Below are positions 17,422 to 25,813 of a stretch of 33,325 bases of DNA, one piece after another. The notes below the pieces were generated by a model. The model made no database searches, was not told where the DNA came from, and saw only the letters and a list, made by a program, of their open reading frames with translations. The stretch is from Opitutaceae bacterium. GTDB lineage: Bacteria > Verrucomicrobiota > Verrucomicrobiia > Opitutales > Opitutaceae. The position numbers were made by a program, and so were the translations under genes. Location: contig JAGOJU010000039.1 of assembly GCA_017994935.1 (NCBI GenBank), positions 1 to 33,325 on the forward strand, given 5' to 3'. Each line of letters starts with the position of its first letter. Position 1 is the stretch's first letter.

Positions 17422-19371
17422 TCAGGCCCTGGGCTTCCGCTTTGCCGGACCGGTCTGGCTGATATTGAGGTAGGTCTTGTTCAACATCTGGCTCTCGTAG
17501 AGCTCGAGAAGGCGCACGCCCTCGCGGGGCTTTACCATGTCCTTGCGCGTGGCTGCGTCGATCTGCGCCTTCATCCTGCGGCAGAGTTCCTCCTGCTGAT
17601 ACTGCACGCCTTCGATGACGTCTGCGATGCGGCTGCCCGCAAGTGCCTCCTCGATGTAGAATCCGTTCGGTTCGTCGGATTCCAGAAAGACGTGAACCTC
17701 GTTGACACGGCCGAACAGGTTGTGGAGATCGCCCATGATGTCCTGGTAGGCGCCCGTCAGGAATACGCCCAGGTAGTAGGGTTTGCCGTTGAGCGGATGT
17801 AGGTTGAGGTAGTCTTTCGTGTCCTGGAGGTCCACAAACCGGCTGATCTCGCCGTCGGAGTCGCAGGTGATGTCAACGAGCACCGCATTCACGGTCGGCT
17901 TCTCGTTCAGGCGGTGAAGCGGGGTGATTGGAAATAGCTGGCCGAGCGCCCAATGGTCGAGAAGCGACTGAAATACGGAGAAATTGCAGACGTACTGATC
18001 TGCTAGCAACTGGTGAAGTTCACGCAGTTCCTCGGGCTGGTAGCCGGTGTCGCGGCTCTCTTTCGCGAGCTGCTCGCAGATTCGCCAGAAGAGCTGTTCG
18101 GCCGCTGCGCGATTGCCCAGATCGAGGTAGCCGAGATTGAAGAGCGAGATGGCCTCCTCCTTCTTCTGCACCGCATTGTGGTAGCGTTCCAGACGCCCCT
18201 GCTTCTGCTTGTTCTTGAGAAGGAGCTCGAGATCGGTGACGATCTTGTGTTTCTCCCTGGGCTGGTGCTGCTTTCCCAGCGACTCCCGCTTGTTGATCCG
18301 CTCGAAGACTTCAAACACCAGCAGCGAATGGGGTGCCACGACGGCGCGGCCCGACTCGCTCACGATATCAGGCACGGCAACCCCCCCCTCGCGACAGATC
18401 TCCTTGATGTTGTGGACAACGTCGCGCGCGTACTCCTCGACGGAGTAGTTCATCGAACTCTCGAAGTTCGTGCGCGAACCGTCGTAGTCGATGCCGAGCC
18501 CCCCTCCGACGTCGAGATAGCCCATGGGGAAACCCATCTTGATGAGTTGGCAATAGAAGCGTGAGGCCTCGATCACGGCGTTCTTCACCGTGATGATATT
18601 CGGGACCTGTGATCCGATGTGGAAATGGAGGAGTCGCAGCGACTGGGTGAGTTTGGCCGCCTTGAGCTTTTCGCTCGCAAACAGGATTTCCGCGGTATTC
18701 AGGCCGAACTTGGCATTGTCGCCCGTCGACATGGCCCATTTGCCTTCGCCTCGCGTCTGCAATTTGACGCGAAAGCCAATCATCGGCTTCACGCCGGTCT
18801 CTGCCGAGATCCTGATGATGTCGTCGATTTCGGAGAGCTGCTCCACCACGAGGATGATTTTTTTCCCGAGCTTTCGTCCGAGGAGCGCGAGCCGGATGTA
18901 GTCGTGGTCCTTGTAGCCGTTGCAGATGATCAGCCGGTTGTTGTTTTCGTGCAGGGCGAGCACGATCATCAGCTCGGGCTTCGAGCCCGCCTCAAGACCG
19001 TAATTGTAGTCCTTTCCGGCCGCCATGATTTCGTCGACGACCTCGCGCAACTGGTTGACCTTGATGGGGAAAACACCGCGATAGTCGCCCTTGTAGCCCT
19101 CCTCCTTGATCGCTTTCCGGAAAAGTTCGTTCAACTGCACGACGCGATGGCGGAGGAGATCCTGGAAACGGATCACGACCGGGGCCTTGAGGCCCATGCC
19201 GACCGCTTCGTCGATCACGTCCATGATGCGGATGGACCGCCCGTCCGAGCATGGCTCGATGTTGACGAATCCGGCTGAATCAACGCCGAAATGCCCGGCG
19301 CCCCAGCGCTTGAAGCCGTAAAGTTCTTCCGACTGGGCGACTGTCCAGGTTGAGGAGGTTTTGCTTTTCAA
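17422..19371 (-). CDS. speA: Biosynthetic arginine decarboxylase
   Basis: The 649-residue product has the length and order of SpeA: YGFKRWGAGHFGVDSAGFVN at the start, then the PLP-binding FPIKVNQ with lysine 104, GLEAGSKPELMIVLAL, ICNGYKDHDYIRLAL and FHIGSQVPNI. GGGLGIDYDGS, SESGRAVVAPHSLLVFEV and the C-terminal VDITCDSDGEI with the product-side cysteine follow. It converts arginine to agmatine as the first step of polyamine synthesis. It is convergent with lpxK across 109 bases with no clear terminator, and divergent from yajC across 100 bases, which must hold both promoters. Confidence 0.97.
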   Translation of the reverse strand: MKSKTSSTWTVAQSEELYGFKRWGAGHFGVDSAGFVNIEPCSDGRSIRIMDVIDEAVGMGLKAPVVIRFQDLLRHRVVQLNELFRKAIKEEGYKGDYRGVFPIKVNQLREVVDEIMAAGKDYNYGLEAGSKPELMIVLALHENNNRLIICNGYKDHDYIRLALLGRKLGKKIILVVEQLSEIDDIIRISAETGVKPMIGFRVKLQTRGEGKWAMSTGDNAKFGLNTAEILFASEKLKAAKLTQSLRLLHFHIGSQVPNIITVKNAVIEASRFYCQLIKMGFPMGYLDVGGGLGIDYDGSRTNFESSMNYSVEEYARDVVHNIKEICREGGVAVPDIVSESGRAVVAPHSLLVFEVFERINKRESLGKQHQPREKHKIVTDLELLLKNKQKQGRLERYHNAVQKKEEAISLFNLGYLDLGNRAAAEQLFWRICEQLAKESRDTGYQPEELRELHQLLADQYVCNFSVFQSLLDHWALGQLFPITPLHRLNEKPTVNAVLVDITCDSDGEISRFVDLQDTKDYLNLHPLNGKPYYLGVFLTGAYQDIMGDLHNLFGRVNEVHVFLESDEPNGFYIEEALAGSRIADVIEGVQYQQEELCRRMKAQIDAATRKDMVKPREGVRLLELYESQMLNKTYLNISQTGPAKRKPRA

Positions 19372-19471
19372 TGCAGAAATCGATGCGACGGGTTATGGCT
19401 TGCGTTTGAAGTTGGGAGCCGGGATTAATGCGTGTTTCTTTTTCCAAAACCTTCAATACGCAAATCGCTCC

Positions 19472-19816
19472 ATGCTTCTCGTGTCCGACGTTGTCCATCC
19501 CCTCTTTGCCCAGGCCCCGGCCGCCCCCACCGGCAACCCCCTGATGCAGTTCCTTCCGATCATCTTCATCTTTGCGGCCATGTATTTCTTCATGATTGCG
19601 CCGCAGCGGAAGAAGCAGAAGGAACACCAGAAGATGCTGCAGGCGCTGTCACCGGGGGATGAAATCGTGACAACAGGTGGGGTCTATGGGACTGTTACGG
19701 GGGTGAAGGACGACCGGTTCATTGTGCGTGTGGCGGACACGACCAAGATCGAACTGGGCAAGAGTTTTGTTCACGCGGTCGTCAAGAAGGCGGATAACGC
19801 TTCGGCGGCGAAATAA
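19472..19816 (+). CDS. yajC: Preprotein translocase subunit YajC
   Basis: The 114-residue product has one membrane segment (LMQFLPIIFIFAAMYFFMI, residues about 24-42) followed by APQRKKQKEHQKMLQALSPG, then DEIVTTGGVYGTV, the family signature. YajC associates with SecDF at the inner membrane. ATG 19472 is chosen since the family has only a short region before the membrane segment; a longer frame upstream adds 37 unrelated residues. The next gene is secDF, 89 bases on, the usual order. Confidence 0.95.
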   Translation: MLLVSDVVHPLFAQAPAAPTGNPLMQFLPIIFIFAAMYFFMIAPQRKKQKEHQKMLQALSPGDEIVTTGGVYGTVTGVKDDRFIVRVADTTKIELGKSFVHAVVKKADNASAAK

Positions 19817-19820
19817 GGGA

Positions 19821-19836
19821 CCCGGTTCAGGCCGGG
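19821..19836 (+). other. Small hairpin between yajC and secDF
   Basis: CCCGG-TTCAGG-CCGGG forms a 5-bp stem five bases after the yajC stop, without a T-run. It could moderate read-through or mRNA ends. It is too short to be sure. Confidence 0.2.
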
Positions 19837-19905
19837 ATAATCAGGATCGCGCATCCGTTCTCCTGCCGTCGCATGAGACCGGGCAGACTTTAACCAAACT
19901 CCCCC

Positions 19906-22467
19906 ATGATCAAACGCAACATCTGGAAAATTGTGCTGAGCATAGCCATTCTGACATGGGCGCTCATCACGCTTTTGCCGCTGAAAAGCCGTGACTTCGT
20001 CGACTATGCAAAGTCGGCCGCCACGGCCAAGGAAAAGGAGTTCGCCTCCCTTGTGGATGAGGCGAGTGCCCGCGCTGCGAGCGCCCAGCCGGCCCAGACG
20101 CCGTTTGTCGCCCTCAAGCAAATTGCAAAGGAACGCAGGATCGACTTGGCGCTGCAGTATTTTCCCAAAGTCAATCTGGGCGACGTCAGGAACATCGAAC
20201 GCCGCAATTCCCTGCTTCTCGATGAGCTGCTCAAACGGTCGAAGGCCAAATTGCAGGCGGGTCTGGACCTCGCCGGTGGCGTCGCTTTCACGCTCGAAGT
20301 CGACAACAAGGCGCTTTCGGAGGTAAGGCAGGACGAACGCAAGGAGAAGCTCGCGAAGGCGGTCGAAATCCTGCACCAGCGTATCGATGGCCTGGGTGTC
20401 GCAGAGCCAATCATCCGTCCGATCGGTGACAACCGCATCGAGGTTCAGCTTCCGGGAGTCAGTACCAAGGACAATCCTGAGGTCGTGGACAGCGTCAAGA
20501 AGCCGGCGCGGCTCGAATTCCGCATCGTGCATCCCTCGGCAATGCCGGGCCCCGGAGTGGATGTGCCCCTTGGCTACGAGGTGCTGACGCTCAGCAATGA
20601 AACAAGGAATGGCGACATCTCGACCCAGGACCTGTTTGTGAAACGTATCCCCGAGATGACCGGGGAGAGCATGGCCAATGCCTATACCGTGATGGATGAA
20701 TATGGCCGCTTCAAAATCATCCTCCGTTTCACCGAGGAAGGGCGCAAGCGATTCGCCGCGGTCACGCGCACCATTGCTGAAAACAACCAGCGCACGGGCC
20801 GTACCGGGCAGCTGGCCATCGTGCTCGACGGCAAGCTGCAATCGGCTCCGACGGTGCGCGAGGAGATCAACAGCGATTCGGCTGAAATCTCGGGGAATTT
20901 CACCCAGCGCGATGCGGAGGACCTCGCGAATGTCCTGAACAATCCGCTCGATCTGCCGCTGCAGATCAAGGAGCAGCTCGAGGTCGGACCCTCGCTGGCC
21001 GAGGATGCGGTTTCCAGCGGCATTCGAGCCTCCATCATCGGGGCTGCGGCCGTGGCCGCGTTCATGATCACTTTCTACGCCACGGGCGGGCTCGTTGCAG
21101 TCATTTCTCTGGCCGTCAATGTCGTCATCATCCTGGGCATCATGGCGAGCTTCGGCGCGACCATGACCCTGCCGGGTCTCGCGGGCATCGTGCTCACGAT
21201 CGGCATGGCGGTGGATGCCAACATCCTCATTTTTGAGCGTATGCGCGAGGAGATCGCGGCCGGCAAGAACCTGGTGACGGCGAACAATTCGGGCTTCATC
21301 AAGGCGCTCACGACCATCATGGACGCGCACCTGGTGCAGCTCATCATCTGCGCGATCATGATCTGGCTTGGAACCGGGCCGATCAAGGGTTTCGGTGTGA
21401 CCCTGGCAATCGGTGTGGTCTCCACCCTGTTCTCCGTCCTGATCACGGGTCACCTTGTCATGGAATTGCTCACGGAGTCGGGCGCCTTGAAGAAGATGTC
21501 GATGCGCCGCATGCTGAAGGACATCCATGTCGACTGGGTCAAGTACGGCCGGCCGGCGTTCATCGGCTCGTGGATCATTGTGATCCTTGGAATTTCAGTG
21601 GTCGTCTACAAGGGCAACCGCATCTACGGCATCGACTTTGCCGGCGGAGATCTTGTCACGCTCCAGTTCAAACAGAAGCCAGACATCGCCAAGGTGCGCG
21701 AGGCTGCCCGCAGTGTCGGGGTGACCGACATCAATGTCACGACAATCAACTCGATCGGCGAACAGACCACCGGCAGGGAGACGCTCAAGCTGGAGACCCC
21801 GGAAGGGAAATCCGGCATCGTCGTCGACGCCCTACAGAAGGCATTTCCGTCTGCCGGAATCCAGAAGCTCGGCGAAAGCCATATCGGTGCGTCGATCGGC
21901 AAGGAGATCCAATGGACGGCGATGCTCGCCGTTGGAGTCTCCATGCTGACGATCCTGACCTACATTGCCTTCCGGTTTGAGTTCGGATTCGGCATCGGCG
22001 CCATGTTTTCGTCACTGCACGACATTCTCATGACGATCGGCGTCTTCGTGCTTTTTGGTCACCAATTCTCCGCACCCATGGTCGCGGCGATTCTCTGCAT
22101 CGCCGGATATTCGATCAACGAAACCGTCGTCGTGTTTGACCGCATCCGCGAGGAGATGAGGGACAACCCGAACAGCTCGCTTCGCACGGTTGTGAATTCC
22201 GCGATCAACAAGGTCTTTGCGCGGACCATCATGACGGCGACGACGACTTTCCTGGCAGCGCTTTCCCTATTCCTTTTTGGAGGAGGAGTGCTGCGGGACA
22301 TCTCATTCACCTTCCTGGTGGGCATCATCACTTCCACATTCTCCGCCATCTTCATCGCCGCCCAGGTGTTTTACTGGTGGCACCGGGGTGACCGGAAGCG
22401 CGTTGAGAAGCATCAGGACGTCAAGCCAACCTACGAGTGGACCGGAGCCAGCAAGGCATCCCGCTAG
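19906..22467 (+). CDS. secDF: Fused SecD-SecF protein translocase subunit
   Basis: The 853-residue product joins SecD and SecF. Residues 1-525 are SecD-like: an N-terminal membrane helix, GLDLAGGVAFTLEVDNKALS, a periplasmic P1 region with QLPGVSTKDNPEVVDS, IVLDGKLQSAPTVRE, and membrane helices containing VDANILIFERMREE. Residues from about 530 are SecF-like, with GIDFAGGDLVTLQF, FEFGFGIGAMFSSLHDILMT and NETVVVFDRIREEM. Twelve membrane segments are expected. SecDF uses the proton gradient to pull exported proteins from the Sec channel. Fusion is known in several phyla and not an error here. It lies between yajC and recJ on the same strand. Confidence 0.97.
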   Translation: MIKRNIWKIVLSIAILTWALITLLPLKSRDFVDYAKSAATAKEKEFASLVDEASARAASAQPAQTPFVALKQIAKERRIDLALQYFPKVNLGDVRNIERRNSLLLDELLKRSKAKLQAGLDLAGGVAFTLEVDNKALSEVRQDERKEKLAKAVEILHQRIDGLGVAEPIIRPIGDNRIEVQLPGVSTKDNPEVVDSVKKPARLEFRIVHPSAMPGPGVDVPLGYEVLTLSNETRNGDISTQDLFVKRIPEMTGESMANAYTVMDEYGRFKIILRFTEEGRKRFAAVTRTIAENNQRTGRTGQLAIVLDGKLQSAPTVREEINSDSAEISGNFTQRDAEDLANVLNNPLDLPLQIKEQLEVGPSLAEDAVSSGIRASIIGAAAVAAFMITFYATGGLVAVISLAVNVVIILGIMASFGATMTLPGLAGIVLTIGMAVDANILIFERMREEIAAGKNLVTANNSGFIKALTTIMDAHLVQLIICAIMIWLGTGPIKGFGVTLAIGVVSTLFSVLITGHLVMELLTESGALKKMSMRRMLKDIHVDWVKYGRPAFIGSWIIVILGISVVVYKGNRIYGIDFAGGDLVTLQFKQKPDIAKVREAARSVGVTDINVTTINSIGEQTTGRETLKLETPEGKSGIVVDALQKAFPSAGIQKLGESHIGASIGKEIQWTAMLAVGVSMLTILTYIAFRFEFGFGIGAMFSSLHDILMTIGVFVLFGHQFSAPMVAAILCIAGYSINETVVVFDRIREEMRDNPNSSLRTVVNSAINKVFARTIMTATTTFLAALSLFLFGGGVLRDISFTFLVGIITSTFSAIFIAAQVFYWWHRGDRKRVEKHQDVKPTYEWTGASKASR

Positions 22468-22553
22468 AGGACGCACGGTCCGTGGCCTGAAGCGGCTGCG
22501 GACCGGGATTGGCCGGCGCGGCCGGTCGTCCGGCGTTAGCAGGATGAGTCACC

Positions 22554-24275
22554 ATGCGTTGGACCTATACGCCTTTCCCGACTGAGGAGGTCGAGGAATT
22601 GTGTCGCACGGCCGGTGTGAGCACCGTGCTGGCCGAGCTGCTGCTTCGCGCGGGGCTCAAGGAACCGGCCCTCGCGGTGAAATTCCTGCGCCCCGCGCTC
22701 GCCGAACTTCAGGATCCATTTCTTCTCAGGAACCTCGACGCCGCGGCCGCCCGGCTGCGTCAGGCAATCCTCAATCAGGAGGAACTTGTCGTTCTGGGGG
22801 ACTATGATGTCGATGGCGTCAGCAGCACGGCCCTCCTTGTAAGCATCCTGCGACGCTTTGGACTGAACCCCCGGTTTGTCGTGCCGCGGCGCATGGAGGA
22901 TGGCTACGGACTTTCGCGCAGTGCGATTGACCGCGCCCTTGAACAGGGTGTGCCCAGGCTCTTCATTGCACTCGACTGCGGCACGAACTCGCACGAGGAG
23001 GTTGCGTACCTGATTTCGCGCGGCGTGGAAGTGATGGTGATCGATCACCATCGCTCCAAGGAGAAATCGCTGGATGGCGTTCTCCTGATCAACCCCCACG
23101 TGAATTCCGGCAAGGACGACGATGCGTGGCGGCATCTCTGCACCGTGGGGCTTGTATTCAAGCTCTGTCACGGCCTGCTGAAGCTGCTCAGGGCCGGGGA
23201 GCACGCCATCGCCCAGCAGATCAAACTGCGGGACTACCTTGATCTCGTTGCGATGGGAACCGTTGCGGATCTTGTGCCTCTGCACGGCGAGAACCGCATC
23301 CTGGCCAGATTCGGACTTCGCATCCTCCAGGGTACGGAGCGGCCGGGATTACGCGCGTTGATGACGGTTGCTGGAGTGAAACCGGAGCAGGGCATCATGC
23401 CGGTGGACATTTCATTCCGCCTAGGTCCGCGCATCAATGCCTCCGGCAGGCTGGCGGACGCGGCGCTGTCGGTGGAGCTGCTCCTGAGCGAGGACGAGTC
23501 ATTCTGCGCGCAGACGGCGCGGCAGCTCGATGCCTTCAATCGCGAGCGGCAGGAGATCGAGCGATCCATCACCGAGGAGGCCGAGCGCATTGTTGAGGAA
23601 CGCTACTCCCACCTTCCTGGAATCGTCCTCTACGGTGATACCTGGCATTCGGGCGTGGTGGGCATCGTCGCGGGACGGGTGAGCCGGAAGTACAACCGGC
23701 CCTGTGTTGTCCTTGGGAATGAAGGCGAGATTGCCAAGGGGTCAGGCCGAAGCGTCGAAGGCGTGAATCTCGTGGAAGTCCTGGCAACCTGTTCCGATGT
23801 GCTTTCCGGATGGGGAGGACATCCGATGGCGGTCGGGGTGTCCGTGCACACGCGGCTTGTCGACGATTTTCGCACGCGCTTTGCCGAGGCGGTCGAGGCG
23901 CATGTGGGCGGAAGGGAACTCGAGGCGTTTCTTGCCCTGTCCGCATGGCTCACGCTGGACCAGATTCGCGAGCAGCTCATGGAGGAACTTGAAGAGCTTC
24001 ATCCGTTCGGTCAGGGAAATCCGGAACCTGTGTTCGGCATCCGGGGGATCGTCCTGCGTCATCGTCCGGAGGTCTTCAAGGGGCAGCATTTCCGCTTTTC
24101 GCTGGAGGACTCGCGGGGTCGGCGGCTGTTTGGTGTCGCTTGGAAAATGGCCGGGCGACTTCCGCCCGTGGGTGTGCCCGTCGATCTTGCGGTGGAGCTG
24201 GTCTGGAATCACTTCAACGATCGAAAGCTGCTCCAGCTCGAACTTATCGACTGGCGCCCGGGCACACCGCTTTAG
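22554..24275 (+). CDS. recJ: Single-stranded-DNA-specific exonuclease RecJ
   Basis: The 573-residue product carries the DHH phosphoesterase motifs in order: LGDYDVDGVSSTALLV (aspartates 83 and 85), ALDCGT (aspartate 141) and VIDHH (residues 163-166). IPVDISFRLGPRINASGRL-type sequence, the DHHA1 block VLYGDTWHSGVVGIVAGRVS with GSGRSVEGVNLVE and WGGHPMAVGVSV, and a C-terminal OB-like domain (HPFGQGNPEPVFGI) follow. RecJ degrades single-stranded DNA 5' to 3' in recombination and repair. ATG 22554 begins MRWTYTPFP. It lies 86 GC-rich bases after secDF, in a probable operon. Confidence 0.96.
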   Translation: MRWTYTPFPTEEVEELCRTAGVSTVLAELLLRAGLKEPALAVKFLRPALAELQDPFLLRNLDAAAARLRQAILNQEELVVLGDYDVDGVSSTALLVSILRRFGLNPRFVVPRRMEDGYGLSRSAIDRALEQGVPRLFIALDCGTNSHEEVAYLISRGVEVMVIDHHRSKEKSLDGVLLINPHVNSGKDDDAWRHLCTVGLVFKLCHGLLKLLRAGEHAIAQQIKLRDYLDLVAMGTVADLVPLHGENRILARFGLRILQGTERPGLRALMTVAGVKPEQGIMPVDISFRLGPRINASGRLADAALSVELLLSEDESFCAQTARQLDAFNRERQEIERSITEEAERIVEERYSHLPGIVLYGDTWHSGVVGIVAGRVSRKYNRPCVVLGNEGEIAKGSGRSVEGVNLVEVLATCSDVLSGWGGHPMAVGVSVHTRLVDDFRTRFAEAVEAHVGGRELEAFLALSAWLTLDQIREQLMEELEELHPFGQGNPEPVFGIRGIVLRHRPEVFKGQHFRFSLEDSRGRRLFGVAWKMAGRLPPVGVPVDLAVELVWNHFNDRKLLQLELIDWRPGTPL

Positions 24276-24325
24276 CGTGGCCAATCGCGGGGTCGTCGGT
24301 CAGTCTGTGCAGCGGCTTCGATCCC

Positions 24326-25006
24326 ATGAAGATTTCCAATAGGAAACACTACGCCGTCATCACGGGCGACATCGTCAAGTCATCACGAATGTCCCTGAGC
24401 CAGCGGCGCTGGCTGGCTTCGGAGCTGAAGCGGGCATCCATTGCAGTGAGGCGGGTCTTCGGAACGATCGTGCCGCTGCCGCTGGATCAGTTCCGCGGCG
24501 ATGGGTGGCAGATCCTCGTGAGCCAGCCGGCGCGCAGTCTGAGGGTCGGACTGTTTCTGCGCGCATGGCTGATGGCGGAGGCCCCGGACCCGCTCCATCT
24601 GGACACGAGAATGGCGATCGGAGTCGGCGGCGTGTCGCTGCTGCCGGGCAGCCGGGTCTCAGGAGGAGACGGGGAAGCCTTCCGGCGCTCGGGCCGGGCG
24701 CTCGACCGGCTCCGCGAACCCCGGCGGCTGGCGCTGGTCTGGCCTGACACGTCCGTGCCGGCGGCAGAGGCGCTGACCGTCCTGGCTCCGGTGCTTGACG
24801 CACTTGCGCAGGATTGGACGGCGGTTCAGGCGCGCGCACTGGTGGGCCGTCTGAGCGGTCTGACCCAGGAGCGCATAGTCCGCGGCTGGCCTGAGGCGGT
24901 GACGCGCCAGGCCATTGCGCGCATTCTTGCACGGGCGCATTGGCCCGCCGTTCGCTCCGTTCTTGATTGGTTGGAAAAAAGCAACCTCCAGAGGTTGCAA
25001 TCGTAG
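24326..25006 (+). CDS. SatD-family protein (cyclase-like N-terminal part, helix-turn-helix-like C-terminus)
   Basis: The 226-residue product starts HYAVITGDIVKSS, the hallmark of the SatD family, whose role is not established. What can be seen: a first strand ending in aspartate 15, a hairpin FRGDGWQILV with aspartate 59, DTRMAIGVGGV (residues 93-103) and SGGDGEAFRRSGRALDRL (112-129). This order resembles class III nucleotide cyclases, whose two metal-binding aspartates occupy matching places (inference only). Residues about 165-222, with LSGLTQERIVRGWPEAVTRQ followed by AIARILARAHWPAVRSVLD, look like a helix-turn-helix. The last ten residues are encoded by the left part of a large palindrome, and the TAG stop lies in its loop. 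ATG 24326 gives the family's usual start. Confidence 0.75.
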   Translation: MKISNRKHYAVITGDIVKSSRMSLSQRRWLASELKRASIAVRRVFGTIVPLPLDQFRGDGWQILVSQPARSLRVGLFLRAWLMAEAPDPLHLDTRMAIGVGGVSLLPGSRVSGGDGEAFRRSGRALDRLREPRRLALVWPDTSVPAAEALTVLAPVLDALAQDWTAVQARALVGRLSGLTQERIVRGWPEAVTRQAIARILARAHWPAVRSVLDWLEKSNLQRLQS

Positions 25007-25033
25007 AAAGCAACCTCTGGAGGTTGCTTTTTT
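24975..25033. repeat. Nested perfect palindrome between the SatD-like and DUF3307 genes
   Basis: Two 24-base arms (24975-24998 and 25010-25033) are perfect inverted repeats around an 11-base loop. Each arm holds its own 18-base palindrome, GCAACCTCCAGAGGTTGC or GCAACCTCTGGAGGTTGC, flanked outside by A6 or T6. As RNA it could form one 24-bp stem followed by six U, an intrinsic-terminator shape on both strands, or two short hairpins. It contains the SatD-like stop codon and ends 11 bases before the DUF3307 start, so it may attenuate the second gene. A dispersed repeat or a double operator is also possible. Confidence 0.85.
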
Positions 25034-25044
25034 GGCAATCACCG

Positions 25045-25809
25045 ATGTTTCTCCTCCCCATGATCCCTGTGATCGAATTCGGTTTCAGCCTGCTCACCGC
25101 GCATCTTGCGGGTGATTTTGTCCTCCAGACGGAACACATCGTGCGGAACAAGCGGCGCTGGACCGTGCTGCTCTGGCATGCGTTTCATCATGCCGCGCTC
25201 GCCTATCTTTTCGCGGGGCGCTGGGGGGCGTGGCTGCTGCCGGTGGCGGTCCTGGTGAGCCACGCGATGATTGACCGGATCAAACTTGCGCTTGGCCCCT
25301 CGCGATTCCTGCTGTGGTTCACGCTCGATCAGGCCGCGCACGTGTTTGTGATTTTCCTGCTGACCGTCTGGGTCGGGGAGGGAGGGGAAACCTCTGCCTG
25401 GGCGGGCTGGCTGGGACCCGCGCTTCCGCGTCTCTGGATCGTCGTGAGCGGCGCGATCCTCTGCGTGCGGGTGACAGGCATCCTCGTCGGACATTGGGTC
25501 CAGCCGTACCTCAGGGAACTCGAGGCGGCGAGGGGAGTCCTGGCCACGGCTCCGCTTGCCCGCGGGCTCACGAACGGAGGACGCGTGATCGGACAGTGGG
25601 AACGGGCCCTGATCTACCTGTTCATCCTGCTGGGGCAGCCGGCGGGTGTGGGATTCCTGGTGGCCGCCAAGTCGGTGTTTCGTTTCGGCGAACTGAAGGA
25701 CCGGGAGAACCGGATGGAGGCGGAGTACATCACGATTGGCACCCTGATGAGTTTTGCCTGCGCACTGGGTGTATCCTACCTGATCGCCTGGGTGCTCACG
25801 GGGCTATGA
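25045..25809 (+). CDS. DUF3307-family integral membrane protein
   Basis: The 254-residue product opens with FGFSLLTAHLAGDFVLQTEH, then KRRWTVLLWHAFHHAALAYL, the conserved DUF3307 (PF11750) N-terminus with its AHL-GDF-LQ and histidine-rich segments. Further membrane stretches are WLLPVAVLVSHAMIDRIKLAL, FTLDQAAHVFVIFLLTVWV, the region around WIVVSGAILCVRVTGILVG, LIYLFILLGQPAGVGFLVAA and a C-terminal GTLMSFACALGVSYLIAWVL. About six to seven helices are expected. The function of the family is unknown. ATG 25045 follows the palindrome; the frame is open further upstream but that sequence is palindrome-encoded. My recollection is that SatD and DUF3307 genes are often neighbours, which supports a shared role. 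It is convergent with the flavoprotein gene, four bases apart. Confidence 0.85.
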   Translation: MFLLPMIPVIEFGFSLLTAHLAGDFVLQTEHIVRNKRRWTVLLWHAFHHAALAYLFAGRWGAWLLPVAVLVSHAMIDRIKLALGPSRFLLWFTLDQAAHVFVIFLLTVWVGEGGETSAWAGWLGPALPRLWIVVSGAILCVRVTGILVGHWVQPYLRELEAARGVLATAPLARGLTNGGRVIGQWERALIYLFILLGQPAGVGFLVAAKSVFRFGELKDRENRMEAEYITIGTLMSFACALGVSYLIAWVLTGL

Positions 25810-25813
25810 ATGC

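Noticed and set aside
19771..21528. A 585-codon open frame antisense to secDF.
   Set aside because: The translation is rich in His, Arg, Asp and Gln with no recognisable domain; it is a shadow of the GC-rich secDF coding frame.
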